64,000 nt of DNA from Pseudoalteromonas sp. EB27 (lineage in GTDB: Bacteria; Pseudomonadota; Gammaproteobacteria; Enterobacterales; Alteromonadaceae), in NCBI RefSeq assembly GCF_001974875.1, contig NZ_MTQD01000017.1, forward strand, positions 1 through 64,000, in the 5' to 3' direction. This document shows, piece after piece, positions 21,268 through 31,065 of this stretch (the first letter of the stretch is position 1; every line of letters starts with the position of its first letter). Below the pieces are notes generated by a model. The model did not search any database. It worked only from the letters and a program-made list of their open reading frames with translations, and had not been told where the DNA came from. The position numbers were made by a program, and so were the translations under genes.

Positions 21268-22119
21268 CTAGTTAGCGCCTTTAACAAGTGGTACTCCGTT
21301 ATTACCTACCGGAATATAAACAGTTGTATGATTAGGTGACTCAGCCATTTTTATTTGTGCATTAATAGCTTCATGTTGAATGTAATTAGCTGTTAGTGTT
21401 GCGTTAATGATCTTCTGAGCTTGAGCAATCCCTTTGGCTTCTTCAACCCTAATTTCAGCGTCTTTTTTGGCAATCTCTTTTTGTGTTTCTTTTTCCGATA
21501 ATAGCTGCTGAGCTGCCAATTTTTTCTCAACTGCATTAGCAACAATATCGGGGTAATTAATATTGCCTACTACAACGTTTGCAAGTTTAAACGGCGTTGT
21601 CGATAAATAACTTTGCAGGCGCAGAGTCACTTCTTTCGCAATTTTCTCACGATTTGTTTTAAGCTCACCACTATCGTATTTTTGTACTGTATCGCGCACA
21701 TACGTTCTAAAAGTTTCACGTACAAAGCGTTTATACCAATTTTCGGCGCCGTACTGCTCTACCACAGTTTTAACAGAGCCACTCTCAATAGCAATAACAG
21801 CATGAAAATCAAATTTAATATTTAAATCATCATTCGCTAAGATTCTAAATGTCTCGGTATATGTATTAGGTCGCATATCGATGTTTACCACTTCATTTCG
21901 CAGTAATGACATACCGTAATTAGATGGGCCCTTCATTGTTCCTTGATAACCACCTTCACCAAATACACGCGGCTTTTCGAATACGTAGCCTTCTTCACCT
22001 GCGGGTGTGCTTGGGTTAGTACATGCAGTTAATCCAAAACCAACGACTCCTACAACCAATGCACCTTTAAATAGGTTATTAAACAATGTTTGTGTCCCGG
22101 AGTTTCTTGCTCTCATCAT
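21268..22119 (-). CDS. SPFH/prohibitin-family lipoprotein
   Basis: This 283-residue protein has a hydrophobic N terminus ending in the lipobox-like LTAC (about residues 30-33). An SPFH/Band-7 domain follows, roughly residues 55-205, with DLNIKFDFHAVIAIESG and a VRDTVQKYDSGEL region typical of the family. A charged helical stretch around 205-235 (KETQKEIAKKDAEIRVEEAK) resembles the flotillin/HflK coiled coil. SPFH proteins form membrane-attached rings that modulate proteases or lipid domains. A lipid-anchored version, if the lipobox is real, would differ from the usual membrane-spanning forms. It is 8 bases downstream of deoC on the same strand. Confidence 0.8.
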   Translation of the reverse strand: MMRARNSGTQTLFNNLFKGALVVGVVGFGLTACTNPSTPAGEEGYVFEKPRVFGEGGYQGTMKGPSNYGMSLLRNEVVNIDMRPNTYTETFRILANDDLNIKFDFHAVIAIESGSVKTVVEQYGAENWYKRFVRETFRTYVRDTVQKYDSGELKTNREKIAKEVTLRLQSYLSTTPFKLANVVVGNINYPDIVANAVEKKLAAQQLLSEKETQKEIAKKDAEIRVEEAKGIAQAQKIINATLTANYIQHEAINAQIKMAESPNHTTVYIPVGNNGVPLVKGAN

Positions 22120-22126
22120 CTTTCCT

Positions 22127-22873
22127 TTAATTACTTTTTAATATTGTATAAACGTCACTTAACAAGCTTGAAGCACCAAACCTAAATGTATTTGCTTGCA
22201 GATAATCATCACCCATTATTGCGCGTGCTAGCGTTAAATAATCACTGGCATCGGCAACAGTTTTAACACCACCGGCAGCTTTAAAGCCCACACGTTTATC
22301 CGAGTTTTTAATGGCTGTTAGCATAATTTCTGTTGATTCAAGGGTTGCATTAATGGCCACTTTACCCGTACTGGTTTTTACAAAATCGGCACCACCTTCA
22401 ATTGCAAGCTTCGTGGCCTGTGTTATTAGCGCTTCGGTTTTTAGCTCACCGCTTTCTATTATTACTTTTAGTTGCGCGCGCGACCCACATGCTTTTTTAC
22501 TTTCGCTTACATAACTAAGTACTGTTTGAGCATCGCCCGCTATGAGTTTTTTGTAAGGAATAACCAAATCAATTTCGTCAGCGCCGCGCTCTATTGCAAT
22601 AAGTGTTTCGTTAATTACATCACTCAGTGGCGCATCACCTGTTGGAAAGTTAGTAACCGTTGCAACTTTTACGTGGTTAAGCTCACGTGCTGCGAGTGCT
22701 ATTTTTGCATCATCAACAAAGTCGCTATAAACACATACTGCGGCAGGCATGCCCAGCGTCGGGTTTATACTATCAACAAGCGCTTGAATGCTTTTGGTGG
22801 TATCGCTAGTGTTTAAGCTTGTTAAATCCATCAGTGCGACTGCTAATGCGGCATCATTTTGGTGTTGTGTCAT
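22127..22873 (-). CDS. deoC: Deoxyribose-phosphate aldolase
   Basis: DeoC cleaves 2-deoxyribose-5-phosphate to glyceraldehyde-3-phosphate and acetaldehyde in nucleoside catabolism. I place the start at MTQHQNDAALAVALMDLTSL, whose ATG has GGAG six bases upstream; a longer frame would add 15 unconserved residues. The protein is then 248 residues. The Schiff-base lysine lies in FVKTSTGKVA and the second active-site lysine in VGFKAAGGVKT. No deoA, deoB or deoD is next to it; the SPFH gene follows after 7 bases, so the two may share a transcript. Confidence 0.95.
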   Translation of the reverse strand: MTQHQNDAALAVALMDLTSLNTSDTTKSIQALVDSINPTLGMPAAVCVYSDFVDDAKIALAARELNHVKVATVTNFPTGDAPLSDVINETLIAIERGADEIDLVIPYKKLIAGDAQTVLSYVSESKKACGSRAQLKVIIESGELKTEALITQATKLAIEGGADFVKTSTGKVAINATLESTEIMLTAIKNSDKRVGFKAAGGVKTVADASDYLTLARAIMGDDYLQANTFRFGASSLLSDVYTILKSN

Positions 22874-23159
22874 TAGAGCTCCGTTGCCTCTTAAGTACAA
22901 AATAGAATATGCTTCCATATTAACAAATTAAACCAAACTCGCTATAGCTCATAACCAAACACTATAAGCTGTTTATTTTACTTGTAACTCGGCGCAATCC
23001 CTTGTTAACTAACTCTTAGGCCTAAAAAGCCCACCTATTATAACTTTTGGTTATATCAACTTGGTTTTAATTATTTTTTACTTATTGATAGCCGCTATAT
23101 TCTGCTTATCAGAATAAAGCGTTTTCTTATATTTGAATTTGTTTAGGGGTCTTATTAAC

Positions 23160-24587
23160 GTGCAGTATTTACCTATCTTTACCAAACTCGACAACAAACC
23201 AGTATTGGTTGTTGGCGGTGGAGAGGTCGCATTACGCAAATGTCGCGCGTTTTTAAAAGCGAGAGCGAGCGTTACTTTAGTAGCGCCTTGGTTTTGCGAC
23301 GAACTAAAAGAGCATGCGCATAATAATGAAGTAACGCTTATTGATGCCTATTTTGATGAATCGCACCTTGATGGCAAAATGCTGGTTATAGCAGCCACTG
23401 ACCGTGATGACGTAAACAACAATGTATTTGAGCTGGCAAACGCACGAAATGTATTTGTGAATGTGGTTGATGACCAACCTAAGTGTACGTTTATATTCCC
23501 ATCCATTGTTGACCGCGACCCAATTACGATTGCTATATCAAGTGCAGGCACAGCGCCGGTACTTGCACGTCGCTTACGCGAAAAACTCGAAACCCTTATT
23601 CCGCATCATATTGGCCCTCTTGCAACACTTGTCGGTGGCTTTAGAGACAAAGTAAAAAAACGCTTTAAACATTTTTCAGACCGCCGCCAATTTTGGGAAG
23701 GCGTATTCGACTCATCTGTCGTGAGTAAAGTACAAACCGGTGATACTCAAGCCGCACAGCAACAACTAGAGCAAATGTTAGATGCTAAAGCCGAGCCTGA
23801 AGGCGAAGTATATGTAGTAGGAGCAGGCCCTGGCGATCCAGAGCTTTTAACACTTAAAGCACTGCAACTTATGCAACAAGCAGATGTGGTTGTATACGAC
23901 TTTTTAGTGTCTGACGAAATTATGGAATTAGTGCGCCGCGATGCTGACCTTATTTGTGTAGGCAAACGTTTAGGCGATCATAGTGTTGTTCAAGACGACA
24001 CCAACCAAATGCTGGTCGACCTTGCTAAACAAGGAAAAAAAGTGTGCCGCATTAAAGGTGGCGACCCGTTTATTTATGGTCGTGGTGGCGAAGAAGTACA
24101 AGTACTGGCTGCTAACAACGTAAATTATCAAATTGTACCGGGTATTACAGCTGCTGCAGGTTGTAGTGCGTATGCGGGTATTCCGCTAACGCATCGTGAC
24201 CATGCACAAGCCATTCAATTTGTAACGGGCCACTGTAAAAAAGACGGCCAAGAACTTGATTGGCAATCACTGGCAAAAGCAAATCAAACGCTTGCTATTT
24301 ACATGGGCGTAATTAAATCGCCGCACATACAAAGCGAGCTTTTAAAACATGGCCGTAAAGCCGACACCCCTGTTGCCATTATCGAAAACGGTACACGTAA
24401 AAATCAGCGTGTAGTAACAGGCCAATTAGGCGAACTTGCCGACTTAATTGAACGCAACAGCATTATATCGCCTGCGCTACTCATTATTGGTGAAGTAGCC
24501 GCCCTGCACTCGCAACTAGCGTGGTTTGGGAAAAACGAACAAACAAGCAGCTTTGCACAGCCGCTAACAGATGTATCAAATACATAA
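23160..24587 (+). CDS. cysG: Siroheme synthase (trifunctional CysG)
   Basis: CysG methylates uroporphyrinogen III twice, oxidises precorrin-2 and inserts iron to give siroheme, the cofactor of sulfite and nitrite reductases. I choose the GTG at 23160 (V/M-QYLPIFTKLDNKP), which aligns with the E. coli N terminus and has AGGGG nine bases upstream. This gives 475 residues. The N-terminal half carries the NAD-binding VLVVGGGEVALRK and the SSAGTAPVLARRLREKLE segment. The C-terminal half is the methyltransferase, with VVGAGPGDPELLTLKAL and GGDPFIYGRGGEE. It is the first gene of the sulfate assimilation cluster. Confidence 0.96.
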   Translation: MQYLPIFTKLDNKPVLVVGGGEVALRKCRAFLKARASVTLVAPWFCDELKEHAHNNEVTLIDAYFDESHLDGKMLVIAATDRDDVNNNVFELANARNVFVNVVDDQPKCTFIFPSIVDRDPITIAISSAGTAPVLARRLREKLETLIPHHIGPLATLVGGFRDKVKKRFKHFSDRRQFWEGVFDSSVVSKVQTGDTQAAQQQLEQMLDAKAEPEGEVYVVGAGPGDPELLTLKALQLMQQADVVVYDFLVSDEIMELVRRDADLICVGKRLGDHSVVQDDTNQMLVDLAKQGKKVCRIKGGDPFIYGRGGEEVQVLAANNVNYQIVPGITAAAGCSAYAGIPLTHRDHAQAIQFVTGHCKKDGQELDWQSLAKANQTLAIYMGVIKSPHIQSELLKHGRKADTPVAIIENGTRKNQRVVTGQLGELADLIERNSIISPALLIIGEVAALHSQLAWFGKNEQTSSFAQPLTDVSNT

Positions 24588-24636
24588 CCGAATTTTAAAT
24601 TTGTAACTTTTAATCATTTTAGTAGGACGACTAACA

Positions 24637-25536
24637 ATGGCTTTAACTCACCTTCAGCAACTTGAAGCTGAAAGTATCAAAATCATGCGCGAAGTCGCCG
24701 CTGAGTTTGAGAACCCAGTAATGCTTTACTCTATTGGTAAAGATTCGTCGGTACTTTTGCACTTAGCGCGTAAAGCATTTTACCCTGCAAAAATTCCGTT
24801 TCCGTTATTACACGTAGACACCAATTGGAAGTTTCGTGAAATGATTGAGTTTCGCGACCGTATAGCTAAAGAATACGGTTTTGACCTACTGGTACACAAA
24901 AATCCAGAAGGCATTGAAATGGGTGTAGGCCCGTTTACGCATGGCTCTGGTAAACATACCGATATAATGAAAACCCAAGGCTTAAAGCAGGCACTTAACA
25001 AATATGGTTTTGATGCTGCATTTGGTGGCGCACGCCGCGACGAAGAAAAGTCACGCGCAAAAGAACGTGTTTACTCGTTCCGCGACAAACACCACCGTTG
25101 GGACCCTAAAAACCAACGTCCTGAGCTTTGGAATACTTATAACAGCCAAGTTAATCCGGGCGAAAGCATTCGTGTTTTCCCGTTGTCTAACTGGACTGAG
25201 CTAGATATTTGGCAATACATTTACCAAGAAAACATCGACATGGTACCGCTTTACCTCGCAAAAGAGCGCCCTGTTGTTGATCGCGACGGCACCCTAATAA
25301 TGGTTGACGATGAGCGTATGCCACTTAACGAAGGTGAAGTACCGCAAATGAAATCTGTACGTTTTCGTACATTAGGCTGCTACCCACTTACCGGTGCAGT
25401 TGAGTCAACAGCCAGTACTTTAACCGAAATTATTGAAGAAATGCTGCTATCTACGTCATCTGAACGTGAAGGTCGTGTTATTGACCATGATTCAGCAGGC
25501 TCAATGGAGAAGAAAAAACGTGAGGGGTATTTTTAA
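24637..25536 (+). CDS. cysD: Sulfate adenylyltransferase small subunit
   Basis: CysD, with the GTPase CysN, makes adenosine phosphosulfate from sulfate and ATP. The 299-residue protein belongs to the PP-loop ATP pyrophosphatase superfamily, with the loop in [18 protein letters not shown] (about residues 31-48). [16 protein letters not shown] and the C-terminal [12 protein letters not shown] are characteristic. Its TAA stop overlaps the cysN ATG by one base, indicating coupled translation of the two subunits. It lies 49 bases after cysG. Confidence 0.98.
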   Translation: MALTHLQQLEAESIKIMREVAAEFENPVMLYSIGKDSSVLLHLARKAFYPAKIPFPLLHVDTNWKFREMIEFRDRIAKEYGFDLLVHKNPEGIEMGVGPFTHGSGKHTDIMKTQGLKQALNKYGFDAAFGGARRDEEKSRAKERVYSFRDKHHRWDPKNQRPELWNTYNSQVNPGESIRVFPLSNWTELDIWQYIYQENIDMVPLYLAKERPVVDRDGTLIMVDDERMPLNEGEVPQMKSVRFRTLGCYPLTGAVESTASTLTEIIEEMLLSTSSEREGRVIDHDSAGSMEKKKREGYF

Positions 25537-26960
25537 TGTCTAGCCAAAATAACGATACATTTAACGAAGTAAAAGAAATAGGCATAGACGCCTACCTAGC
25601 ACGCCAACAAGACAAAAGCTTATTGCGTATGCTTACGTGTGGCAGCGTAGATGACGGTAAATCAACATTGATTGGCCGCCTACTGCACGACAGCCACCAA
25701 ATTTATGAAGATCAGCTAGCAGCCCTTCATAAAGATAACGAAAAAGTAGGTAATGCAGGTGAAGATCTTGACCTTGCATTATTAGTTGATGGCCTACAAG
25801 CTGAGCGCGAGCAAGGCATTACCATTGACGTAGCGTACCGTTACTTTTCAACGGCTAAGCGTAAATTTATTATTGCCGACACACCTGGGCACGAGCAATA
25901 CACGCGCAACATGGTAACGGGTGCATCAACAAGCGATGTCGCCATTATTTTGGTTGATGCGCGTTACGGCGTACAAGTACAAACTAAGCGCCATAGCTTT
26001 ATTTGTGACTCGCTGGGCATTAAGCAGTTTGTTGTTGCCGTTAATAAAATGGATATCGTTGATTTTGACGAAACCGTGTATGAAAAAATTAAGGCTGATT
26101 ACCTTAAATTTACTGAGCAACTTAACGTATCAAACATTAAGTTTGTGCCTATGTCGGCGCTTAAAGGCGACAACGTAGTAACACGCTCTGCACATACACC
26201 GTATTACACCGACAAGCCGCTACTTGAATTACTAGAAGATTCGCCAGCAGCCGAAACAGATACAGGCTTTGAAGCGCGCCTACCAGTGCAATATGTAGTG
26301 CGTCCTAACTTAAACTTCCGTGGTTTTCAGGGCACACTTACATCAGGCAAGATACACGTAGGCGATGCAATAAAAGTATTACCGTCGGGCAAAACATCAA
26401 GCATTAAAGAAATTGTTACCTTTGATGGCAACCTGGACAGCGCCGAAGCAGGCCAAGCAATTACCGTTACCCTAAATAACGAAATTGATATTAGCCGAGG
26501 GGATGTAATAGTACCTGCAAATTCAACGGCCGTTGTTACTAACCAGCTGCAAGCTAAAATTGTGTGGATGCATGAGTCGCCATTAGTATTAGGTAAAAGC
26601 TATAACCTAAAACTAGGCAGCAAAAACACCTCAGCTATTGTTACAAAAATTGATTACACGATTGATGTAAACACGCTTGAACACGGCACTGCCGATTCAC
26701 TACAGTTAAACGAAATTGCGATTGTGACGCTTGAACTAACCGAAACTATTTTGGCAGACGAGTACCACAGCAATCACGAAACAGGTTCGTTTATCCTAAT
26801 CGATCGCTTTTCAAACCTAACGGTTGCTGCGGGCATGATTGAACAAGTACTACAAAGCCAAGCACAGCAAAGTAACTTTAGCGAATTTGAAGTTGAATTT
26901 AACACCTTAGTACGCAAGCACTTTCCGCATTGGCAAGCGCTTGATATTTCTAAGTTATAA
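25536..26960 (+). CDS. cysN: Sulfate adenylyltransferase large subunit (GTPase)
   Basis: CysN couples GTP hydrolysis to sulfate activation by CysD. The 474-residue protein has an EF-Tu-like fold: G1 GSVDDGKST (about residues 36-44), switch ERGITIDVAYRYF-like sequence EREQGITIDVAYR near 88-100, DTPGHEQYTRNM near 112-123 and NKMD near 169-172, then two beta-barrel domains. There is no fused APS kinase domain; that activity comes from the separate cysC three genes on. It starts at the one-base overlap with cysD. Confidence 0.98.
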   Translation: MSSQNNDTFNEVKEIGIDAYLARQQDKSLLRMLTCGSVDDGKSTLIGRLLHDSHQIYEDQLAALHKDNEKVGNAGEDLDLALLVDGLQAEREQGITIDVAYRYFSTAKRKFIIADTPGHEQYTRNMVTGASTSDVAIILVDARYGVQVQTKRHSFICDSLGIKQFVVAVNKMDIVDFDETVYEKIKADYLKFTEQLNVSNIKFVPMSALKGDNVVTRSAHTPYYTDKPLLELLEDSPAAETDTGFEARLPVQYVVRPNLNFRGFQGTLTSGKIHVGDAIKVLPSGKTSSIKEIVTFDGNLDSAEAGQAITVTLNNEIDISRGDVIVPANSTAVVTNQLQAKIVWMHESPLVLGKSYNLKLGSKNTSAIVTKIDYTIDVNTLEHGTADSLQLNEIAIVTLELTETILADEYHSNHETGSFILIDRFSNLTVAAGMIEQVLQSQAQQSNFSEFEVEFNTLVRKHFPHWQALDISKL

Positions 26961-26991
26961 GTTGACTTTAGCCTGTTAGGAATTTAAAAGC

Positions 26992-28716
26992 ATGGTAGAA
27001 CAGCTCGTTTTAACAGGCATTATGCTTACCTTAGTCGGGTGCCTTTTTGGCACCCGTATTAATCCAGCATGGTTATTTGTAAGCGCCATTGGCACCAGCT
27101 ACTTAGCAGGGCTAATCGATCTTGAAAGCATGTTAATTAATTATGCAAACCCGTCGCTTATCACCTTGGTACTATTGGTGTTAGTGTCGACCGCAATAGA
27201 AAAAACCACCCTAATTCAAAAGTTAGCGCAATCGCTATCTAAAGGTAGTTTAGTAAAATCGGTAACAAAATTGGGGTTATCAACCGCCTTTTTATCGTCG
27301 TTTACTAACAATACCGCCGTTGTTGCATCGCTTATTACCGCGATAAAAGACAATCCTAATCACTCCCCTTCAAAGCTATTGTTACCGCTGTCGTACACTG
27401 CTATTTTGGGCGGCACTATTACGCTTATTGGTACATCAACCAACTTAATCGTCAATGGCTTTGCAGTAGATGCGGGCATGGAACCGCTGGGCTTTTTTGA
27501 CTTTACCTTAGTAGGTTTAGGCGCGCTAAGCGTAGGCCTAATTACTATTTTAGTAATGCTTAAATACTTACCCGACAACGGTAAAAGCGACCAAGAAGTC
27601 GTGCCTTTTTACCTAGAAGGTAAAGTACAAGCAAGCTCAAAATTAATAGGCCAAACCGTAGAAGAAAACGGCCTGCGTGATTTAAAAGACTTATTCCTTG
27701 CTGAAATTATTCGCGACGAGAGCCGCATTTGCGCAGTCACTCCGCAGCAAATTATCCAAAAAGACGACGTGCTGCTGTTTGTAGGTGACATAAAATCGGT
27801 GCCATTACTTACCCGTTTTGACGGTTTAAAAGTAGTGCACGAGAATCACCAAAAAGACATAGAACACTTAGTAGAAGTAGTCGTAAGTCAATCTTCAAAA
27901 TTTATTGGTAAAACCGTAAAAGAAGCCCGCTTTAGAGAGCAGTTTCATGCTGCTGTTATTGCCATTCGCCGTGGACATGACCGCTTACAAGGCGGCCTTG
28001 GGCAAGTGCAATTACAAGCTGGCGACTCACTTATACTCGCACCAGGCAAAAACTTTTACACTTTGCCTAATTTAAAGCGCGAATTTGTGTATATTTCAGG
28101 GTTTGACTTACAAGCCCACCTTGCGCCTAAACAATCAAATATTGTGCTACTAAGCTTTGCTGCAGTACTGGGTTTAAGCATTATTGGCATAGTGCCGCTG
28201 GTTAAAGGCTTATTAGTGTTACTGATTAGCTTAATGCTCAGTGGCACCATAAAACTTAACGAAGTAAAACGCCGTTTCCCTATCGAGTTACTCGTAGTTG
28301 TAGGTAGCGCCATTGGCCTTGCTAAATTAATGATAGGCACCGGACTTGCCGGTCAAATATCCGACGCCATGTTTATGGTACTTGGCGACTTTGGTCCGTA
28401 CGGCGCGTTTATTGCCATATTTTTAATGACCGTATTATTTACCGAGCTTATTACTAATAACGCAGCAGCTGCCTTGTCGTTCCCTGTTGCTTACTCGCTC
28501 GCGGTTGGTTTTAATGTAGACCCACTACCGTTTATTATGGCGGTTGCCTTTGGCGCATCAGCCAGCTTTATATCGCCATTTGGGTATCAAACTAACCTAA
28601 TGGTTTATAGCGCGGGTAACTATCGCTTAAAAGATTACATAGTGATGGGCTTACCCCTTTCTATTATTTATTCAATCACGATATTAACCCTGATCCCGCT
28701 GGTATTTCCGTTTTAA
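26992..28716 (+). CDS. SLC13-family permease, probable sulfate importer
   Basis: This 574-residue membrane protein has two blocks of transmembrane helices flanking two regulatory RCK_C/TrkA-C domains (about residues 205-270 and 297-352, each ending like DDVLLFVGD or GDSLILAPG). The conserved substrate motifs of the ArsB/SLC13 group are visible: SSFTNNTAVVASL near 101-113, GTSTNLIVNG near 146-155, and ELITNNAAAALSFPVA in the second half. Its place inside cysDN-cysC strongly suggests sulfate or a related oxyanion as substrate, replacing the usual CysUWA ABC importer, which is not in this window. Substrate is inferred from context only. Confidence 0.88.
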   Translation: MVEQLVLTGIMLTLVGCLFGTRINPAWLFVSAIGTSYLAGLIDLESMLINYANPSLITLVLLVLVSTAIEKTTLIQKLAQSLSKGSLVKSVTKLGLSTAFLSSFTNNTAVVASLITAIKDNPNHSPSKLLLPLSYTAILGGTITLIGTSTNLIVNGFAVDAGMEPLGFFDFTLVGLGALSVGLITILVMLKYLPDNGKSDQEVVPFYLEGKVQASSKLIGQTVEENGLRDLKDLFLAEIIRDESRICAVTPQQIIQKDDVLLFVGDIKSVPLLTRFDGLKVVHENHQKDIEHLVEVVVSQSSKFIGKTVKEARFREQFHAAVIAIRRGHDRLQGGLGQVQLQAGDSLILAPGKNFYTLPNLKREFVYISGFDLQAHLAPKQSNIVLLSFAAVLGLSIIGIVPLVKGLLVLLISLMLSGTIKLNEVKRRFPIELLVVVGSAIGLAKLMIGTGLAGQISDAMFMVLGDFGPYGAFIAIFLMTVLFTELITNNAAAALSFPVAYSLAVGFNVDPLPFIMAVAFGASASFISPFGYQTNLMVYSAGNYRLKDYIVMGLPLSIIYSITILTLIPLVFPF

Positions 28717-28748
28717 TACCTGCGCTCACAGCATGAGAGACTCTCACT

Positions 28749-29342
28749 ATGGATGAAAATATAGTTTGGCATAACTACGCAACTACAAAAGCACAGCGTA
28801 GTGAGCAAAAAAAACATAAGCCCGCTATTTTATGGTTTACCGGCTTTTCAGGCTCTGGCAAAAGCACCGTAGCAAACGCACTAGAAGCGGCGCTTAATCA
28901 GCAAGGTACGCACACTTACCTGCTCGATGGCGACAACGTACGCCACGGTTTATGTAAAGACCTAGGCTTTAGCGACGAAGACCGCATTGAAAACATACGC
29001 CGCGTAGGCGAAACCGCTAAACTAATGACCGACGCTGGCTTGTTAGTACTTACTGCGTTTATATCGCCTTTTAGAGCAGAACGCGACATGGTGCGCAGCT
29101 TAGTAGATGACGGCGAATTTATCGAAGTATTTATCGATACCCCACTGGATGTATGCGAAAGCCGCGATCCAAAAGGCTTATACAAAAAAGCCCGCGCTGG
29201 AGAGATAAAACACTTCACTGGTATCGATTCAAGCTACGAAGTGCCAAACAATCCAGAAATAATTTTAGATACAAGTAAAAACACCCTAGACCAATCGGTT
29301 ACACAACTGATAACGTATCTAAAACAAAAGCACATAATATAG
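28749..29342 (+). CDS. cysC: Adenylylsulfate kinase
   Basis: CysC phosphorylates adenosine phosphosulfate to PAPS, the substrate of PAPS reductase. The 197-residue protein has the P-loop GFSGSGKS at residues 32-39, the [11 protein letters not shown] substrate motif near 57-67, and the [10 protein letters not shown] segment near 98-107 with the conserved serine. It lies 32 bases after the permease and 9 bases before cysQ, so it is part of the same operon. Confidence 0.97.
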   Translation: MDENIVWHNYATTKAQRSEQKKHKPAILWFTGFSGSGKSTVANALEAALNQQGTHTYLLDGDNVRHGLCKDLGFSDEDRIENIRRVGETAKLMTDAGLLVLTAFISPFRAERDMVRSLVDDGEFIEVFIDTPLDVCESRDPKGLYKKARAGEIKHFTGIDSSYEVPNNPEIILDTSKNTLDQSVTQLITYLKQKHII

Positions 29343-29351
29343 GTTAACCCC

Positions 29352-30122
29352 ATGAATCAAACCGAACTGCTAGAAGAAACCCTCATCCTTGCCCGCAAAG
29401 CAGGCCAAGCGATAATGGGAATTTACGAAAAGGATTTTAACGTTGAGTACAAAGCCGATGAAAGCCCCGTAACCGACGCCGATTTAGCAGCTCATAAACT
29501 GATTGTGGCAGGGCTTCAACAGCTCACACCTGATATTCCAATACTCAGTGAAGAAAACGCCGACATAAGCTGGGATGTACGCCAAACGTGGAAAAGCTAC
29601 TGGTTAGTTGACCCAATCGACGGCACTAAAGAATTTATCAAAAAGAACGGTGAATTTACCGTAAACATCGCCCTAATTAAAAACGGCATTCCTATTTTAG
29701 CCGTAGTAGATGCACCTGCCCTTGGCGTATCGTACTTAGCCGCCGAAGCCATTGGCGCATTTAAAGATAAAGGCGATGAGCGAATTGAGCTTAAAGTAAC
29801 AACTAAACCTAACAAAGGGTTAATTCGTGTTGTAGGCAGTCGCTCGCACCCATCACCCGATTTGGCCGAGTTTGTGAAACGCTTTGATGAGGTTGAAATG
29901 GTGTCTAAAGGCAGCTCACTAAAACTGTGTTTAGTCGCTGAGGGCAGCGCCGATATTTACCCACGCTTAGGTCCAACCTGCGAATGGGATACAGGTGCAG
30001 GCCATGCAATTGCCGAAATAGCCGGTGCAAAAGTGACTAAACTTGATGGCAGCCCGCTTATTTATAACACCAAAGATGAATACTTAAATCCGTATTTTAT
30101 TGTAAGTGCGATAGAAGAATAA
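29352..30122 (+). CDS. cysQ: 3'(2'),5'-bisphosphate nucleotidase
   Basis: CysQ hydrolyses PAP, the inhibitory by-product of PAPS reduction, to AMP. The 256-residue protein is in the inositol-monophosphatase superfamily. Metal-binding motifs are visible as EENAD near residue 64, DPIDGTKEFIKKNGEFTVNI near 92-111 and the C-terminal CEWDTGAGHAIAE near 213-225. It is the last gene of the cys cluster, 9 bases after cysC, and is followed by a weak hairpin. Confidence 0.97.
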   Translation: MNQTELLEETLILARKAGQAIMGIYEKDFNVEYKADESPVTDADLAAHKLIVAGLQQLTPDIPILSEENADISWDVRQTWKSYWLVDPIDGTKEFIKKNGEFTVNIALIKNGIPILAVVDAPALGVSYLAAEAIGAFKDKGDERIELKVTTKPNKGLIRVVGSRSHPSPDLAEFVKRFDEVEMVSKGSSLKLCLVAEGSADIYPRLGPTCEWDTGAGHAIAEIAGAKVTKLDGSPLIYNTKDEYLNPYFIVSAIEE

Positions 30123-30130
30123 AAGTTAAG

Positions 30131-30166
30131 AGCTATCAGTTGTCAGCAAGATAAGTGATAGCTTTT
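30131..30166 (+). terminator. Weak terminator after cysQ
   Basis: AGCTATCA (30131-30138) and TGATAGCT (30156-30163) can pair, followed by only three T residues. It marks the likely end of the cys operon, but the short stem and U-tract make it a weak candidate. Confidence 0.4.
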
Positions 30167-30225
30167 ACTATAAGAGTTACTCAGGGAGCATAAAGTAAAA
30201 TACTTAGTAACGCTTAAGTTATTTG

Positions 30226-30522
30226 TTATGTAAAAGCTAACTTAATAAGCGCACTAAAGCATAGCAAAGTTATCAACAAACCAAGCGATAAAATAACCTT
30301 TTCCTTCAGGGTTTGCTCAGGCTTTTGGGCAAATACAAAAACAGTTCGGTAAAGTGTACTAGGCACTATTAAAACCAAGCCAATAAACGCAGGGAACATA
30401 CCCAATATCAAGTTATATGCTAAACCTAAATTTTCCATCTGGCTGAATATAGCGCTAAACCCAACCCAAATAATAGCAACTGCAAAAAATGCAACGCCCA
30501 CTGAAATCGATAAAAGTGCCAT
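30226..30522 (-). CDS. Small membrane protein, unknown function
   Basis: I do not recognise this 98-residue protein. It is almost wholly hydrophobic, with three predicted membrane spans at about residues 2-24, 36-58 and 77-96. A short basic/acidic loop (FAQKPEQTLKEKVI) precedes the last span. There is no cysteine motif and no signal peptide cleavage site. It is the last of a run of small genes on the minus strand that separates the cys operon from the hydrolase gene. The start ATG has AAGGAATT-like sequence upstream. Confidence 0.65.
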   Translation of the reverse strand: MALLSISVGVAFFAVAIIWVGFSAIFSQMENLGLAYNLILGMFPAFIGLVLIVPSTLYRTVFVFAQKPEQTLKEKVILSLGLLITLLCFSALIKLAFT

Positions 30523-30580
30523 TTATTAAATTCCTTTTGTTTCATTCGAAATGAGAAATTAATTTACTTACATAAACTCA

Positions 30581-30994
30581 TCAGTTTAACGATTCTGAAA
30601 CGGCTATCTCTGCATCTATAATAGCTCGATGCGCCTTTAAACCAATACTACTAGAATAAAAGTCAGCAGCAATTTTTAACTCTTGTGCAGTTAATAATGA
30701 AGTGAGTTTGCTTTTAAAAATAATTTTAGCTGCATTGACATTAATTGGGTCAGCCATAACTTTTGAAGGCATTGACTCAATGAAGGCCCGCTTTTGGCTT
30801 TCTGGTAAATCTCTTAGTACTCCTGAAAGTATCTTTTCAGGACTAATATTCATTTCTCCCTCAAATGAACTTAAGATCTCTTCCATTTTGAGTGCTGCAT
30901 AGAGTCGTTTAAATTGAACGTTTGAATCTATCTTATGAGTTGAAGTGCAGGCACAGGCCAGAAAAATAGATAAAAATAACAATAATTTACCCAT
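30581..30994 (-). CDS. Small lipoprotein, DUF2059-like
   Basis: This 137-residue protein has an N-terminal signal (MGKLLLFLSIFLACACTST) with a lipobox-like CAC end, so it is probably a lipoprotein. The mature part is helical. Its C-terminal stretch LLTAQELKIAADFYSSSIGLKA resembles the end of DUF2059 proteins, which are small exported proteins of unknown role. The DUF assignment rests on that one stretch. It is on the minus strand among other small genes, 58 bases before the next one. Confidence 0.65.
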   Translation of the reverse strand: MGKLLLFLSIFLACACTSTHKIDSNVQFKRLYAALKMEEILSSFEGEMNISPEKILSGVLRDLPESQKRAFIESMPSKVMADPINVNAAKIIFKSKLTSLLTAQELKIAADFYSSSIGLKAHRAIIDAEIAVSESLN

Positions 30995-31065
30995 GACAAC
31001 CTTCTAATTTATAGATTTGAGTGGAAGTAAAAAACTGATCCTAATTCTTTTTTAATAGAGTACAT

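Noticed and set aside
23133..23159. A TTG start for cysG
   Set aside because: The nine extra residues do not align with known CysG. The GTG at 23160 has AGGGG at proper distance and starts at the conserved N terminus.
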